DNA of 39,889 nucleotides from IMG/VR virus record IMGVR_UViG_3300030102_003440, positions 1 through 39,889 of that record, one strand, 5' to 3'. Of this stretch, positions 1-10,000 are shown piece by piece. The stretch comes from a virus. Every line of letters starts with the position of its first letter. Positions within the stretch are counted from its first letter, which is position 1. Position numbers and translations under genes: made by a program. Below the pieces are notes generated by a model. That model did no database searches and had not been told where the DNA came from. It was given only the letters and a program-made list of their open reading frames with translations.

Positions 1-98
1 GGTAATAATTGTTTAATTCTTGTAATACCATCAGATAACGAAGTGATATTTTCTTTCAATCTATAATCAGAACTTGTATTATATGCTGTGGCAGAAGA
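1..98. repeat. Terminal direct repeat, left copy
   Basis: Bases 1-98 are identical to 39791-39888; base 99 (g) differs from 39889 (a). The repeat lies inside the tail fibre gene and keeps its frame when the ends are merged. It therefore reads as the overlap left by assembling a circular or circularly permuted molecule, not as a second gene copy. Unique genome length would be about 39,790 bp. Confidence 0.9.
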
Positions 99-3000
99 GG
101 TAACACTAATACTACCTTTAGTTGATGATGCTATAGCAAAAGTAGCTACTGTTCCATCATTGCCAGAGGTTTTATTTAAAAATAGATGAGTATTACTATC
201 ATCTCTAATGATATGCAGTAATTCACCAGCTTCATAAAATTTTCCTCCTGTAGCTGCATTACTTGTACTGCTTGTTCCTATGAGAACGTCACCAGACGAG
301 TTTATTCTGAGGCGTTCGGTATCATTTGTTCCGAAGAACATATCAGTATTTTCTTTATTGAAAAATTCAATTTGTTCACTAGCATTTAATCCAAACTCAA
401 ATCCATCACCAGTTCCAGTTCCAGTTGTAGAATTTGTTAATTTTATTATTGCTTTTCCAGAATCTGAAGTATGAATACGGAATTGCTCTGCGTTAGATGT
501 AGAAGTTGCTCCAAGAAGAAGTGAACCAGTAACCGAAACTCCATTAGAAATTGTGTTGAATTTCTTAGAGCCATCGAAATATAGCTCTACTTGTGCATTG
601 TGATAGCCAATAAGATGAGATTCACCAGTTTGTGCTCTTAACATTAATTTGTTATTTTCACTTGCTTGGATTATGAAATCTCCTGTGTTGTTTATAATTT
701 CAGATCTTGTCCCATTGTGAAGAATTTCTAAATCTCCACCATCTCCAAGTTTTAATTTACCATTATCTTCTAAGTAAATATTTCCAGCAGCAGCAGAACC
801 CTCTGTACCGTCCATTTGAATATAACCAGTAACAGTAATCCCCCCACTTTGTGTATTTAGCTTCTTCGAGTTGTCGTAATATAGCTCTACTGCTCCGTTT
901 AATGAACCTTTTATATAAGTTTCTGTATTAAAATAATTTGTAACTTTAAAGATATTTGCAGCTTGTATTCTTGTTTCACCACTTAAGTTTTTAATAATAC
1001 TGTCTGTACCATCATGAAGAATTTCTAGATCATCGCTAGTTCCGAGTTTAACTTTAGCGTTATCTAAAAATTCTAATGAAGATTCTGATGCGTCAAATGT
1101 AGCTACTAGCGTTCCATCGACCTGACAGAATTTAAAATCACCTTTTACTCTACAATCTGAATCATTAGCAGATTGAATAACTATTCCATCAGCAGATGTC
1201 TCTAGCTTTTTTGAGTTATCGAAGTAGAGTTCAACAGCTCCATTATCTATAAATTTAGCTTGTGTTTCAGCACCATCTCCAGATCTTATATGAGTATTAT
1301 TTCCGTCTAAAAATAAACTGCCATTAAGAGCAGCTACTTTTACATATCCAGTTAAACCTTCAATTTTATTGTTTCCATCATGATAAATTTGTAGATCCTG
1401 AGAAGTTCCAAGCTGTAGCTTACCTGTATCGTTTGGAATATTTACGTTGCCAGACGTATCTATAACCATGCGTTCTGTCGTACCATTAGATGTATCAGAT
1501 GCAAAAACTAACCCGCCATTTGCTGATATAGATGCCGAGGAATTACCCTCATGGTGCATATTTATTCTTGTTGCATTTTGAGAAGTACCACGAGTCTGAA
1601 ATTTTGCACTTTGGGTACTTGGTGATGTTCCCCCTACTGACACATTGCCAGAGGAATCTATTCTTAATCTCTCAGTTCCACCAGTACTAAAACCAATAGT
1701 ATTAGTTGTAACTCTAAACATTCCATTATCATTATCATTTAAAAAGTTGTAAGAAGGAGTTGACGCACTTCCATGTGCAGCTTTAAATACTCCATCAGCT
1801 TCTATTCTAGAATCAGAACCAATATTTATTTTTCCAGTTACTTTAATACCATCGGTTAAAGTCTCTAGCTTCTTTGAATTATCAAAGTAGAGTTCTACCG
1901 CTCCATTCTGAAACGCTCTTATAATTTGTTCAGTGTCGGCTGCATTATTGACTGCCAAATCGTTAGTAAGTATAGCTAAAGCACCAGTACCAGCCTCTTT
2001 AATAAACGAATTTGACCCATCATGATAAATTTGTAGATCTTGCGAAGTACCTAGTTGTAGCTTACCTGTGTCATTCGGGATGTTCAGGTTGCCAGACGAG
2101 TCTATAACAGCTACCTGTGTATTATTTGTACCAAATATAATATCTGCATTAGAAGCGTTATATACAAGTAAATCACCATTGGTATCTCCCGATACACCTA
2201 GAAAACTTGTGCCGTGATCGTTATGACATTTTATTTGTGATCCTCTGCCACTCCCAGTTGCATGAAAATCAGCATTAATATTACTACTACTTTGTTCAAC
2301 AACAATACTTCCTGTTACGGTAGCTCCCGTAGAAGTTGTCTCTAGCTTCTTTGAGTTATCAAAGTAAAGATCAGTAGATCCATCCTTAATCCCCTCAACG
2401 TGTCTATGAGCCTGTGCATCTAAAAGTGCAATTGTATTTGTATTAAGAGAAAAAAGATAACCACAAATGCCTGTGCCATTATCTAATCTAAGTTGTACTG
2501 TGTCATCATCGTCACTTACAACAGCCCCAAATGTATTCGTTAAAAACTTCTTTGAATTATCGAAGTAGAGTTCTACTGCTCCGTTAGCTACCGTTGTTAT
2601 ATAATCTTCACTACCAGAAGCATTTTGTAAATGAATATCATCTCCTTTAATTTTAAAAGTACCAGTCGTATTAGAAAAATGTGTATTTCCTCCATCATGA
2701 AATAGTTGTACATCTTGCGAAGCACCGAGTTGTAATTTACCCGTATCGTTTGGAATATTTAGGTTGCCAGAGGAATCTATGGTTACCTTTTCTGAGCCTG
2801 CAACCTTAAACAAGTGTTTACCTGTAGAAGTTTGGGCATCATAAGCCACACCATCATCATTATTTACAGTATTTTCAGTAGAAATTCTTAATCCACGACT
2901 TGCTTGTCCAGAAAATACAGCGTGTGTTCCATTTAAACCACCTGTTACAGACAATCTTGCAGAGTTAAAAGAACTTGTAGTTCCGATATTTACGTTCCCA

Positions 3001-5840
3001 GACGAATCTATAACTAATTTTGCATTATTACCACCACTAGATCCTGTGCTTATATGAAAGCTGTTTTCACTTAATTCGTCACTATCCCCTCTACCTATAC
3101 TCCATTTATTAGTACCTTCTGATTGAAATCTTATAACACCTCTTCTATCGGCATTAGCATTAATATCTAGGTAAACATTACTTGTGCTTGGGTTTGCATC
3201 AAACAAAGCTACTGATTCAAAGCTTGATACGTGTAATTTACTTGATGGATTTGTTTCATTAATACCACAGTTCCCAGACGAATCTATTACTAAGGCATTA
3301 GTATTGCCATTCCTAAAATTAAAATGACCAGCACTGCCATCAGAACCAAAAGATCTAATTATTGCTCCATTAGATGTATTCTGACCATAAAAATCTAATA
3401 TTCCATCTGAACTATTATCAGTTGACCTTATTCTTAAAGAAGAACCAATAATCTCCGCTCCGTAAGAAGTTGTCTCTAGCTTCTTACTTGTTGCACTTCC
3501 ATTATCAAAAAATAATTCACAAGCTGTTCCAGTTGCTTTAAATATATTTCTGTTAGAAGCATTTTCGATACGAATATCATCCCCAACAATTTTTATTGCA
3601 CCTGTTCCTAAATCTTCTAGGTAAGAATGATTCCCATCGTGATAAATTTGTAGATCTTGACCTGTTCCAAAAGCTGCTTTTTGATCATCACCAAAATGTA
3701 AATTTGTACCAGTATTATTAAAAGCTAATTTTCCTGTAATTACTGTTCCCGTTGAAGTTGTTTCTATCTTCTTTGAATTATCAAAGAATAGTTCTACCGC
3801 CCCGTTTTCTGCCATAAGTATTTGATCTTCGCCAGCAGAAGATTGCATCCTCGTATTGCTACTTCTAATGTATAAATTCCCTGTGCCAGATTCCTCTATG
3901 TAACTATGGCTTCCATTATGATATAGCTGAAAATCATCATCTGTTCCAAGTCTTATCCTTCCAACAGAACCAGATGTGCTATCTACCATATCAATATTAG
4001 CAGTAACATTTATATCTCCAGTAACATCAATACCACCGTTTGCATCTACGTTATGGTCAAATACTATGCTGCCAGCAGAATCATTATCACTAAAACGTAA
4101 GTTAGCACCGTTACCATAGATATCCCATTTACCTGTACCACTGCCAGCATAAAGTCTTATATAATCTCCTGAGCTTGAACTAGTGCTTATAAATTTTTTA
4201 TCACTTCCTGTTAAGGTTAAATCACTAGTTCCAGTAATATCTCCTGTTACATCAAGACCAGCACCAACATCCATATGTTGAGCAATAGTGACAGTACCGC
4301 TTGAATTAATAGATATTCTGTTAGCACCATTAGTTACGTCTTTAATATTAAAATCACCATTTCCATTTTTTATCTGATAATCACTATCGTTATCTGTATC
4401 TGTGAGATTGATTATTGGAGTTGAACTAGATATTGTTAAAAATCCAGTCAACGTGCCACCAGCAAGGGGTAGCTTAGTTGCTATTGAGTTGGTAACAGTT
4501 GTTGAAAAGTTAGCATCCGAACCAAGTGCATCACTTAGCTCTTTTAATGTATTTAAAGTACTAGGTGCTGAGTCAACAAGGTTTGATATTGCTGTATCTG
4601 TGTAAGCTGTTGTCGCTACCTTTGTAGAATTATCACCCGCTGATTGGGTCGTAGCTGTTACTCCATCAGATAAAGCAGAGGGAGCTATAGTTTGACTTGC
4701 TATTAATGCAACAATTTCACTCGCTGTCTGGTCTGCTGTCGCACCTGTCTCAATACCGTCTAATTTAGTTTTTAGCGTATTCGTAAAATTATTCTGTGTT
4801 AAACCGCCATCACCCACAGTCAACTTACCAGTCAGATTTGCATATGAAATATCTATATCAGCACTACCATCAAATGACGTACCGCCAATACTTCTGGCAG
4901 TCGTCAAGGTCGCAGCACTTCCTGTTGTATTCTGGTTTAACGTAGGAACTCTTGCTGCATTAATCGTTCCACTAGATATATTAGACGCATTGATAGTCGT
5001 AATATTACTTCCGTCTATAGCAGGTAAGACAGTGGGAAAACGTGCATCAGGTATAGTCCCACTTGTTAATTTACTCGCATCTAAAGAATCAATAATACTA
5101 GCAGTGACAAAACCTGTATCATTGGTGATACCACTGACAGATAAACTAATATTTGCACTGCCATCAAATGAAACTCCAGCAATAGTTCTTGCAGTAGTAA
5201 GCTTTGCAGCCGATCCAGTAGTGTTCTGATTCAGTATTGGTACTCTTGCAGAATTTATCTGACCTGTAGAGATATTAGCTGCATTGATATTTGTAATACT
5301 TGCACCATCACCGCTAAAACTAGTACCAGTAACAACAGCACCACTAATATTTCCTGTAGAGATTATAGATTGACTACCAAAATCAGGAGTGATCTTTGAT
5401 CCTGAAATAGCAGCACTGGCACTTACATCCGCATTAACAATAGTGAAATCAGGTATATTTTCAGTCGCTATTGTTATATCACTAGGTAAAGCTCCACTTC
5501 CAAGCTTAGTTAATGGAACGGAATCATCTAATAATTTAGAACCACTTATATCAGCAGCAGAGGCAACCATCGCATCTGTTATCTGCACTTCTCCCAACGT
5601 ACCAGCAGCAGAACCACCCAAAACTCTGTTGGCTGTAGTTAAATCCTGTATCTTGTCGTATGTGACAACATCTGAATTTATTACAATAGTATCGCCATTA
5701 TTGCTGACGGTAATATCGCCCTTGTCTCCATCAGGGATAGCAGGACCTTGTGGACCAGTTGTAGAGACTTCAATAACATTTGTGGTCGCATCAATAACTT
5801 CAACAGTATTTTTTGTTGTGCTTATATTTACTGAAGTCAT
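1..5840 (-). CDS. Giant tail fibre protein, N-terminal and central part (continues at 39565-39790 across the circular join)
   Basis: The frame opens at an ATG at 5840 and has no stop down to base 1. Joined through the terminal repeat to 39565-39790 it gives 6066 nt, about 2021 residues. The N-terminus (MTSVNISTTK) is followed by a short collagen-like stretch (GPQGPA, GDKGD). Next come two copies of a NQNTTGSAA-type fibre repeat (about 4850-4945 and 5150-5235). A long shaft then uses three recurring motifs: VELYFDNSKKL (about 8 copies), LGTSQDLQIYHDG (about 7) and RLxIDSSGNVxIG (about 7). The peptidase S74 cleavage region (SSDYRLKENI) is encoded at about 45-75. The start overlaps the stop of the preceding gene (ATGA). 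The role is distal tail fibre and host adsorption, with the S74 domain acting as trimerising chaperone. Family assignment is strong; the receptor is unknown. Confidence 0.9.
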   Translation of the reverse strand, partial: MTSVNISTTKNTVEVIDATTNVIEVSTTGPQGPAIPDGDKGDITVSNNGDTIVINSDVVTYDKIQDLTTANRVLGGSAAGTLGEVQITDAMVASAADISGSKLLDDSVPLTKLGSGALPSDITIATENIPDFTIVNADVSASAAISGSKITPDFGSQSIISTGNISGAVVTGTSFSGDGASITNINAANISTGQINSARVPILNQNTTGSAAKLTTARTIAGVSFDGSANISLSVSGITNDTGFVTASIIDSLDASKLTSGTIPDARFPTVLPAIDGSNITTINASNISSGTINAARVPTLNQNTTGSAATLTTARSIGGTSFDGSADIDISYANLTGKLTVGDGGLTQNNFTNTLKTKLDGIETGATADQTASEIVALIASQTIAPSALSDGVTATTQSAGDNSTKVATTAYTDTAISNLVDSAPSTLNTLKELSDALGSDANFSTTVTNSIATKLPLAGGTLTGFLTISSSTPIINLTDTDNDSDYQIKNGNGDFNIKDVTNGANRISINSSGTVTIAQHMDVGAGLDVTGDITGTSDLTLTGSDKKFISTSSSSGDYIRLYAGSGTGKWDIYGNGANLRFSDNDSAGSIVFDHNVDANGGIDVTGDINVTANIDMVDSTSGSVGRIRLGTDDDFQLYHNGSHSYIEESGTGNLYIRSSNTRMQSSAGEDQILMAENGAVELFFDNSKKIETTSTGTVITGKLAFNNTGTNLHFGDDQKAAFGTGQDLQIYHDGNHSYLEDLGTGAIKIVGDDIRIENASNRNIFKATGTACELFFDNGSATSKKLETTSYGAEIIGSSLRIRSTDNSSDGILDFYGQNTSNGAIIRSFGSDGSAGHFNFRNGNTNALVIDSSGNCGINETNPSSKLHVSSFESVALFDANPSTSNVYLDINANADRRGVIRFQSEGTNKWSIGRGDSDELSENSFHISTGSSGGNNAKLVIDSSGNVNIGTTSSFNSARLSVTGGLNGTHAVFSGQASRGLRISTENTVNNDDGVAYDAQTSTGKHLFKVAGSEKVTIDSSGNLNIPNDTGKLQLGASQDVQLFHDGGNTHFSNTTGTFKIKGDDIHLQNASGSEDYITTVANGAVELYFDNSKKFLTNTFGAVVSDDDDTVQLRLDNGTGICGYLFSLNTNTIALLDAQAHRHVEGIKDGSTDLYFDNSKKLETTSTGATVTGSIVVEQSSSNINADFHATGSGRGSQIKCHNDHGTSFLGVSGDTNGDLLVYNASNADIIFGTNNTQVAVIDSSGNLNIPNDTGKLQLGTSQDLQIYHDGSNSFIKEAGTGALAILTNDLAVNNAADTEQIIRAFQNGAVELYFDNSKKLETLTDGIKVTGKINIGSDSRIEADGVFKAAHGSASTPSYNFLNDNDNGMFRVTTNTIGFSTGGTERLRIDSSGNVSVGGTSPSTQSAKFQTRGTSQNATRINMHHEGNSSASISANGGLVFASDTSNGTTERMVIDTSGNVNIPNDTGKLQLGTSQDLQIYHDGNNKIEGLTGYVKVAALNGSLFLDGNNTHIRSGDGAETQAKFIDNGAVELYFDNSKKLETSADGIVIQSANDSDCRVKGDFKFCQVDGTLVATFDASESSLEFLDNAKVKLGTSDDLEILHDGTDSIIKNLSGETRIQAANIFKVTNYFNTETYIKGSLNGAVELYYDNSKKLNTQSGGITVTGYIQMDGTEGSAAAGNIYLEDNGKLKLGDGGDLEILHNGTRSEIINNTGDFIIQASENNKLMLRAQTGESHLIGYHNAQVELYFDGSKKFNTISNGVSVTGSLLLGATSTSNAEQFRIHTSDSGKAIIKLTNSTTGTGTGDGFEFGLNASEQIEFFNKENTDMFFGTNDTERLRINSSGDVLIGTSSTSNAATGGKFYEAGELLHIIRDDSNTHLFLNKTSGNDGTVATFAIASSTKGSISVTSSATAYNTSSDYRLKENITSLSDGITRIKQLL

Positions 5841-6181
5841 GAAATTACCGTATAGCCTTCACTTACAAATATTGTACCTTCTAGTAGATAAAATTCATCA
5901 TTGTTTGGTTGTTTGTATTTTATGTCATACTCTAACTCGTTCAATGAAAAACCTTCAGTTTGTGCTGGTGTCAGCTTAAATAATAATTTACCTTGTGATC
6001 TATTTACATAAGTAACTGAAAAATTTCCAAAATTTTGCGTCCTTTCTTTATTAAATACGGATCCAGCAAAAGTATAACCTGTAATATTAACTGGTACACC
6101 ATCTGTCTTAAAAGTTATTTCTAGGGGAACTGTTGACCTCCTATTAACTTCAAAATCAAAAACTGCTGGAGCGTTAGGCAT
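5837..6181 (-). CDS. Small baseplate/fibre-adaptor protein (BppU N-terminal-like)
   Basis: A 114-residue, beta-rich protein with the pattern seen at the N-terminus of baseplate upper protein BppU-type modules: an opening strand (VPLEITFKTDG), then a P-x-N-I-T-G-Y-T-F segment, and a closing YDIKY strand near residue 88. It sits between the tip/fibre genes and the giant fibre, and its TGA stop overlaps the fibre ATG, so the two are probably translationally coupled. The likely job is docking the fibre to the tail tip. The fold assignment comes from pattern only. Confidence 0.6.
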   Translation of the reverse strand: MPNAPAVFDFEVNRRSTVPLEITFKTDGVPVNITGYTFAGSVFNKERTQNFGNFSVTYVNRSQGKLLFKLTPAQTEGFSLNELEYDIKYKQPNNDEFYLLEGTIFVSEGYTVIS

Positions 6182-6183
6182 TT

Positions 6184-6197
6184 ATATTTATAAATAT
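6184..6197. promoter_or_regulatory. 14-bp perfect palindrome just upstream of a start codon
   Basis: ATATTTATAAATAT is self-complementary and ends three bases before the ATG at 6181. It contains TATAAATA on both strands. As a -10 element it would place the transcript start at about the ATG itself (a leaderless message); as an operator it would block that start. In such AT-rich DNA it may be chance. Confidence 0.25.
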
Positions 6198-6241
6198 GAA
6201 CCAAGTATATCAGTTAAAAATAAAAAAAATAAAATTATATT

Positions 6242-7045
6242 TTATTGAACTTCTTTAAGATTAAATTTATATTTTTTGCCACTTACTCGGTTTATCAAAA
6301 ATAAATCATTTGCGCCTTCTTGTATTGACCAACTTCCTTGAGTTCCATCTACTTCATTCGGTGTTGATTCTAAATTTGACATATTTATATCTTGCGTACT
6401 CACAGATCCAGTCACCATAATTCCAGTCGAAATCGTCTTTAATTTTTCTGAATTATCAAAATATAAATGCTGTCCCCCATTCAAATAAGCTTCATAAGCC
6501 TTTTCTGCTGTGCCTGTGCTTGGTGCTGTAAGAAGCTCTACAGCTGCGTTAGCTGCAGCATTAGATGTTTTGCCACTTATTAGGACTGGTGAGTCTGTTT
6601 GCGATGCTAATAAATTTAAACCTAAAGTATGAGTCATAACAAAATCTTCATCTGTGCCTAACGATATTCTTGTTTCATCTTTTGCAATCAAAGCACCTTT
6701 ATTACTGTTTGCGCTTGAATCATAAATGATTTGAAAACTAGAACTACCATTATCACCCTGAAAAATTACATCAGCCTCAAAAGTGCTAGGGTCATCAACA
6801 AAAAGCCCTCCATCAAGATTTGCAATATTAAAATAGTTTGTTACAGCGTTGTTACCTGTAGAAGCATCTTTGAAAGTTAATTTGTTAGTGGCCGTATTTG
6901 CGAACCATTGATGGTCGTTAGCTGCTGGGGGTGTACCGCCTGAGTTGTTTGTCGCGATAGCTTGCAGAGTTGTATTGATTGCTGCTCTTACTAAAGCCCC
7001 AGAAACATCATCAATAACATAATTGTTTGTATTATCTTGAGCCAT
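6242..7045 (-). CDS. Fibre-like tail protein, 267 aa
   Basis: An acidic, Asn/Thr-rich protein between the J-like tip protein and the BppU-like protein. Around residues 190-215 it carries HLYFDNSEKLKTISTGI, the same motif repeated in the giant fibre shaft (VELYFDNSKKL). A segment near residue 128 (LGTDEDFVMTH) matches the other fibre repeat (LGTSQDLQIYHDG). It therefore looks like a short paralogue or detached segment of the fibre. An AAGGA sequence precedes the ATG at some distance. No enzymatic motif is visible. It is probably a virion component of the fibre network. Confidence 0.6.
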   Translation of the reverse strand: MAQDNTNNYVIDDVSGALVRAAINTTLQAIATNNSGGTPPAANDHQWFANTATNKLTFKDASTGNNAVTNYFNIANLDGGLFVDDPSTFEADVIFQGDNGSSSFQIIYDSSANSNKGALIAKDETRISLGTDEDFVMTHTLGLNLLASQTDSPVLISGKTSNAAANAAVELLTAPSTGTAEKAYEAYLNGGQHLYFDNSEKLKTISTGIMVTGSVSTQDINMSNLESTPNEVDGTQGSWSIQEGANDLFLINRVSGKKYKFNLKEVQ

Positions 7046-7080
7046 AGTTGTTTTTTTATTTTCCTTATATTACTTGTTAT

Positions 7081-10000
7081 TTAGTATGTACGTCCAAAAC
7101 CCAAAGCAATATATTTGAAGTTTCTCACAACTAAACTGTCGTTACCGCTTGAATCTCTGTTTTTTATATTCACTGTAAAATTTGTACTTGTAACATTTGT
7201 TATCTCTACGAAGTCTCCACCCTGTGCATTTTCCACTGAGACACTGACTGCGGGCTTTGCGCTGTTTGCTGCTACATCTAATCCATTAACACCAGTAAAA
7301 AATGGCTCTTCAAAAGTAACAGTAGTGCTAGTCGTACTGCTTGAAGTAAATCTCCCATTAGTTGAAGTTGTATTTTCTATACTTGATTCTGTTCTCCTGT
7401 CTAGACCAGCTAAAAACCCAAGCTCTTCAATAATTATTGATTGAGCAGGATCGGAAATATCAAAAATACATTTGAATTTAAAACCTCTTGCAGTAAAGTC
7501 TCCGTTGATAAATTCATCGAATGGAGTAAATTTATTACTTAAATTAGCATTACCACTCTGAAAAATTATATTACCGATTTCTGGTTGTGGTGTGACTACT
7601 ACAAATTTATCAGGATCATCAAATTTACCAGTGCTTGACCTAAAACCTAAACTGTGAACTAAAAAATCATGGTCAATATTTTTATTTTGGGCAAAACCAC
7701 TCGTGAAAGTAATAAAAACATTATCCCCAACTTTTAAACCATGATTAGTTTTATTAATTTCTGTAAGGCCAGTTGACATGCCATAAGTTACAGGAGTTGA
7801 CGCATTTGGATCCTGATCAGTTGTTGCGACTAATACTTTCGCGTTTGTGTTGACGGCTTGGTCGTCAGTTCCGTCAAATTCAAACCATTTATCAATAGCT
7901 AAAGTTCTAGTACTAAATACAGTACTTGGATAATATGAACTAGTTTTTAAAATGCTTTTTAATCGTACTGGCTGTATTGAGCCAACATCTAAAGCAGAAG
8001 AAAAAACATAAAATCCACTGGTGACAGCTAAATCTGAAACTAATCCATTTTTTGTCGTATTAAAAGCGCAATTTTTTTTCACACCGCCAAACTTAGGATT
8101 GGTATTGTGTTCTTTATCTTCTAGCAATTTAAGAGCATGACGCGCAGGACGATTAACTATGACAGATGTCTCTCCAATACTTTGCCTGCCTCCATCATCT
8201 TCAGTTTTTAAAATATATTCACCTTGCCACGGATGTGGCACTATTGCCTCTGTTGAGTTTCCAGCGACTGCTTGTAAAAAATTTGATTGTGAGAACAATC
8301 CTTTGCCTTGAAAGTTAAAAGAATAATTGATCAAAATTCGTCCACCATGCACCACGTCAGGATCTGTAGGCTTATCAAAACGAAGTCTTATATTTCTCTC
8401 GTCAATTGGTTCAAATGTTAAATTCTGTATTGGTGCGGGGTTTGCAGTTTTTCCAGAAGTTGCAAAAAACACTTTTGTAAAATCTGAACTTATGCTTCCT
8501 AAAGAGTTATATGATTTGATAACAAATTGATATACACCAAGTCTCGCAAGTTCATCGTAAAACTCAAAAGTAGGTGCTGACACTCTTACACTTACTGGAT
8601 TGTCTACTATTTCTAATTTAGGATCACTAAACTGATACTCCAGTAAATATTCACTTACTCCTATTACTGGCTCCCAAGCTACTGTTAATCTGGATACTGC
8701 TCGATCTCGTAACGAAACTATCTCCTCTGTGACAGTAGCATTTTTTGGAGATGAAACTTGACCGATAAGAGTAGTTATTGTTCTTGGCTCAGGGGGTGTG
8801 TCTAGTCGTTCTATCTCTCCGTACTTAAGGGGATCATGAATTATAGCTGAAATACTATATTCAAAATCATTATTTTCTTCAATCCCAACTACGCGATAGA
8901 GCTGTATTGGTACGGCTGCGCTGGTTATTGAATAAACTGTGCCGATATTTGGGGAAATACCTTGTGGATTGATTTTGGCATCTAGTGTAATTTTTCTGCC
9001 AGATATTGATACTATATTTCGTGTCAGTGTTATTTGTTTGTTTTCTGAGTCAGAAGAAACAGCTGCAGCAGAAGGCATTACAACATGTATTGTTTTGAGT
9101 CCCTGTGCCAATGCTGGTATATCACCGTCTGAAATTATTTCATCAATATCTGAGTTGCCTGCAGAACTACTAAGACCAGCAATGCGCCCTCCCATCCTAA
9201 TTCCTTGTTTCAAACTATCAGCAATACCAATCACCATAGATGGTCTCACAACAACACCAGCTTCTAAAGATGTTGAAAAAGTAACTACTTCTACTTCTTT
9301 TAAGTTTGTATATAAGAACCATCTACCTAATCTATTTGCCTGACCTCTAGAAGTACAAGCAAAACTTTTAAGGGTTTTTCGTATTCTGCCAAATTTATCA
9401 ATATATCCAGATAACGCTGGTATTTTATTTGTATCAACAAACTCAAAATCTAGTGTCTGTGTGTCATTATCAAAATAAGAAACTTCTACCTCTGTAAATT
9501 TGGTCTTATCTCCTATTTGGTTATATGTAAAACCATCTCTTCCTACATTAGAATTATTAAATACATATTCTGGTGTTGATGTATTTGTAGTTGTATTCGT
9601 TGGTCTGTCTTGATTTATAACAAGCGACCCAGCACTATAAAATGCGGTGGCTCTCATAACGCTACACAAATCATTAATCAAAGTGTATGCATCTTGCCTT
9701 GTATTTAAAATTACATTGCAACTAAATCTTGGTTCATCTATACCTGTTATAGGATCTGTAATTATTTCACTTGCATATTTAGATGCTTGGAAAAAAGAAA
9801 ACACATCTAATGAATCTTCAGGTATAACACCCTCTGGACCACCAAAAGCTTTATCCGTCGTTAATAAATCATAAAGAATCCACGCTGGATCTGCGCTCCA
9901 TTCTTTGTCAGCTTTAAAAGTACCATTAAAAGTACCACTGTAAGTAATAGCTCCATTATCTAAATCTACAGTTCCGTTATGAGGAATCTTAATTTTTGTA

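Noticed and set aside
5389-5979. Plus-strand frame of 196 residues over the fibre start
   Set aside because: It lies opposite the giant fibre and the BppU-like gene, has low-complexity composition typical of antisense frames, and fits no family.
8939-9343. Plus-strand frame of 134 residues within the J-like gene
   Set aside because: Antisense to a clear gpJ-like protein; no start signal or recognisable pattern.
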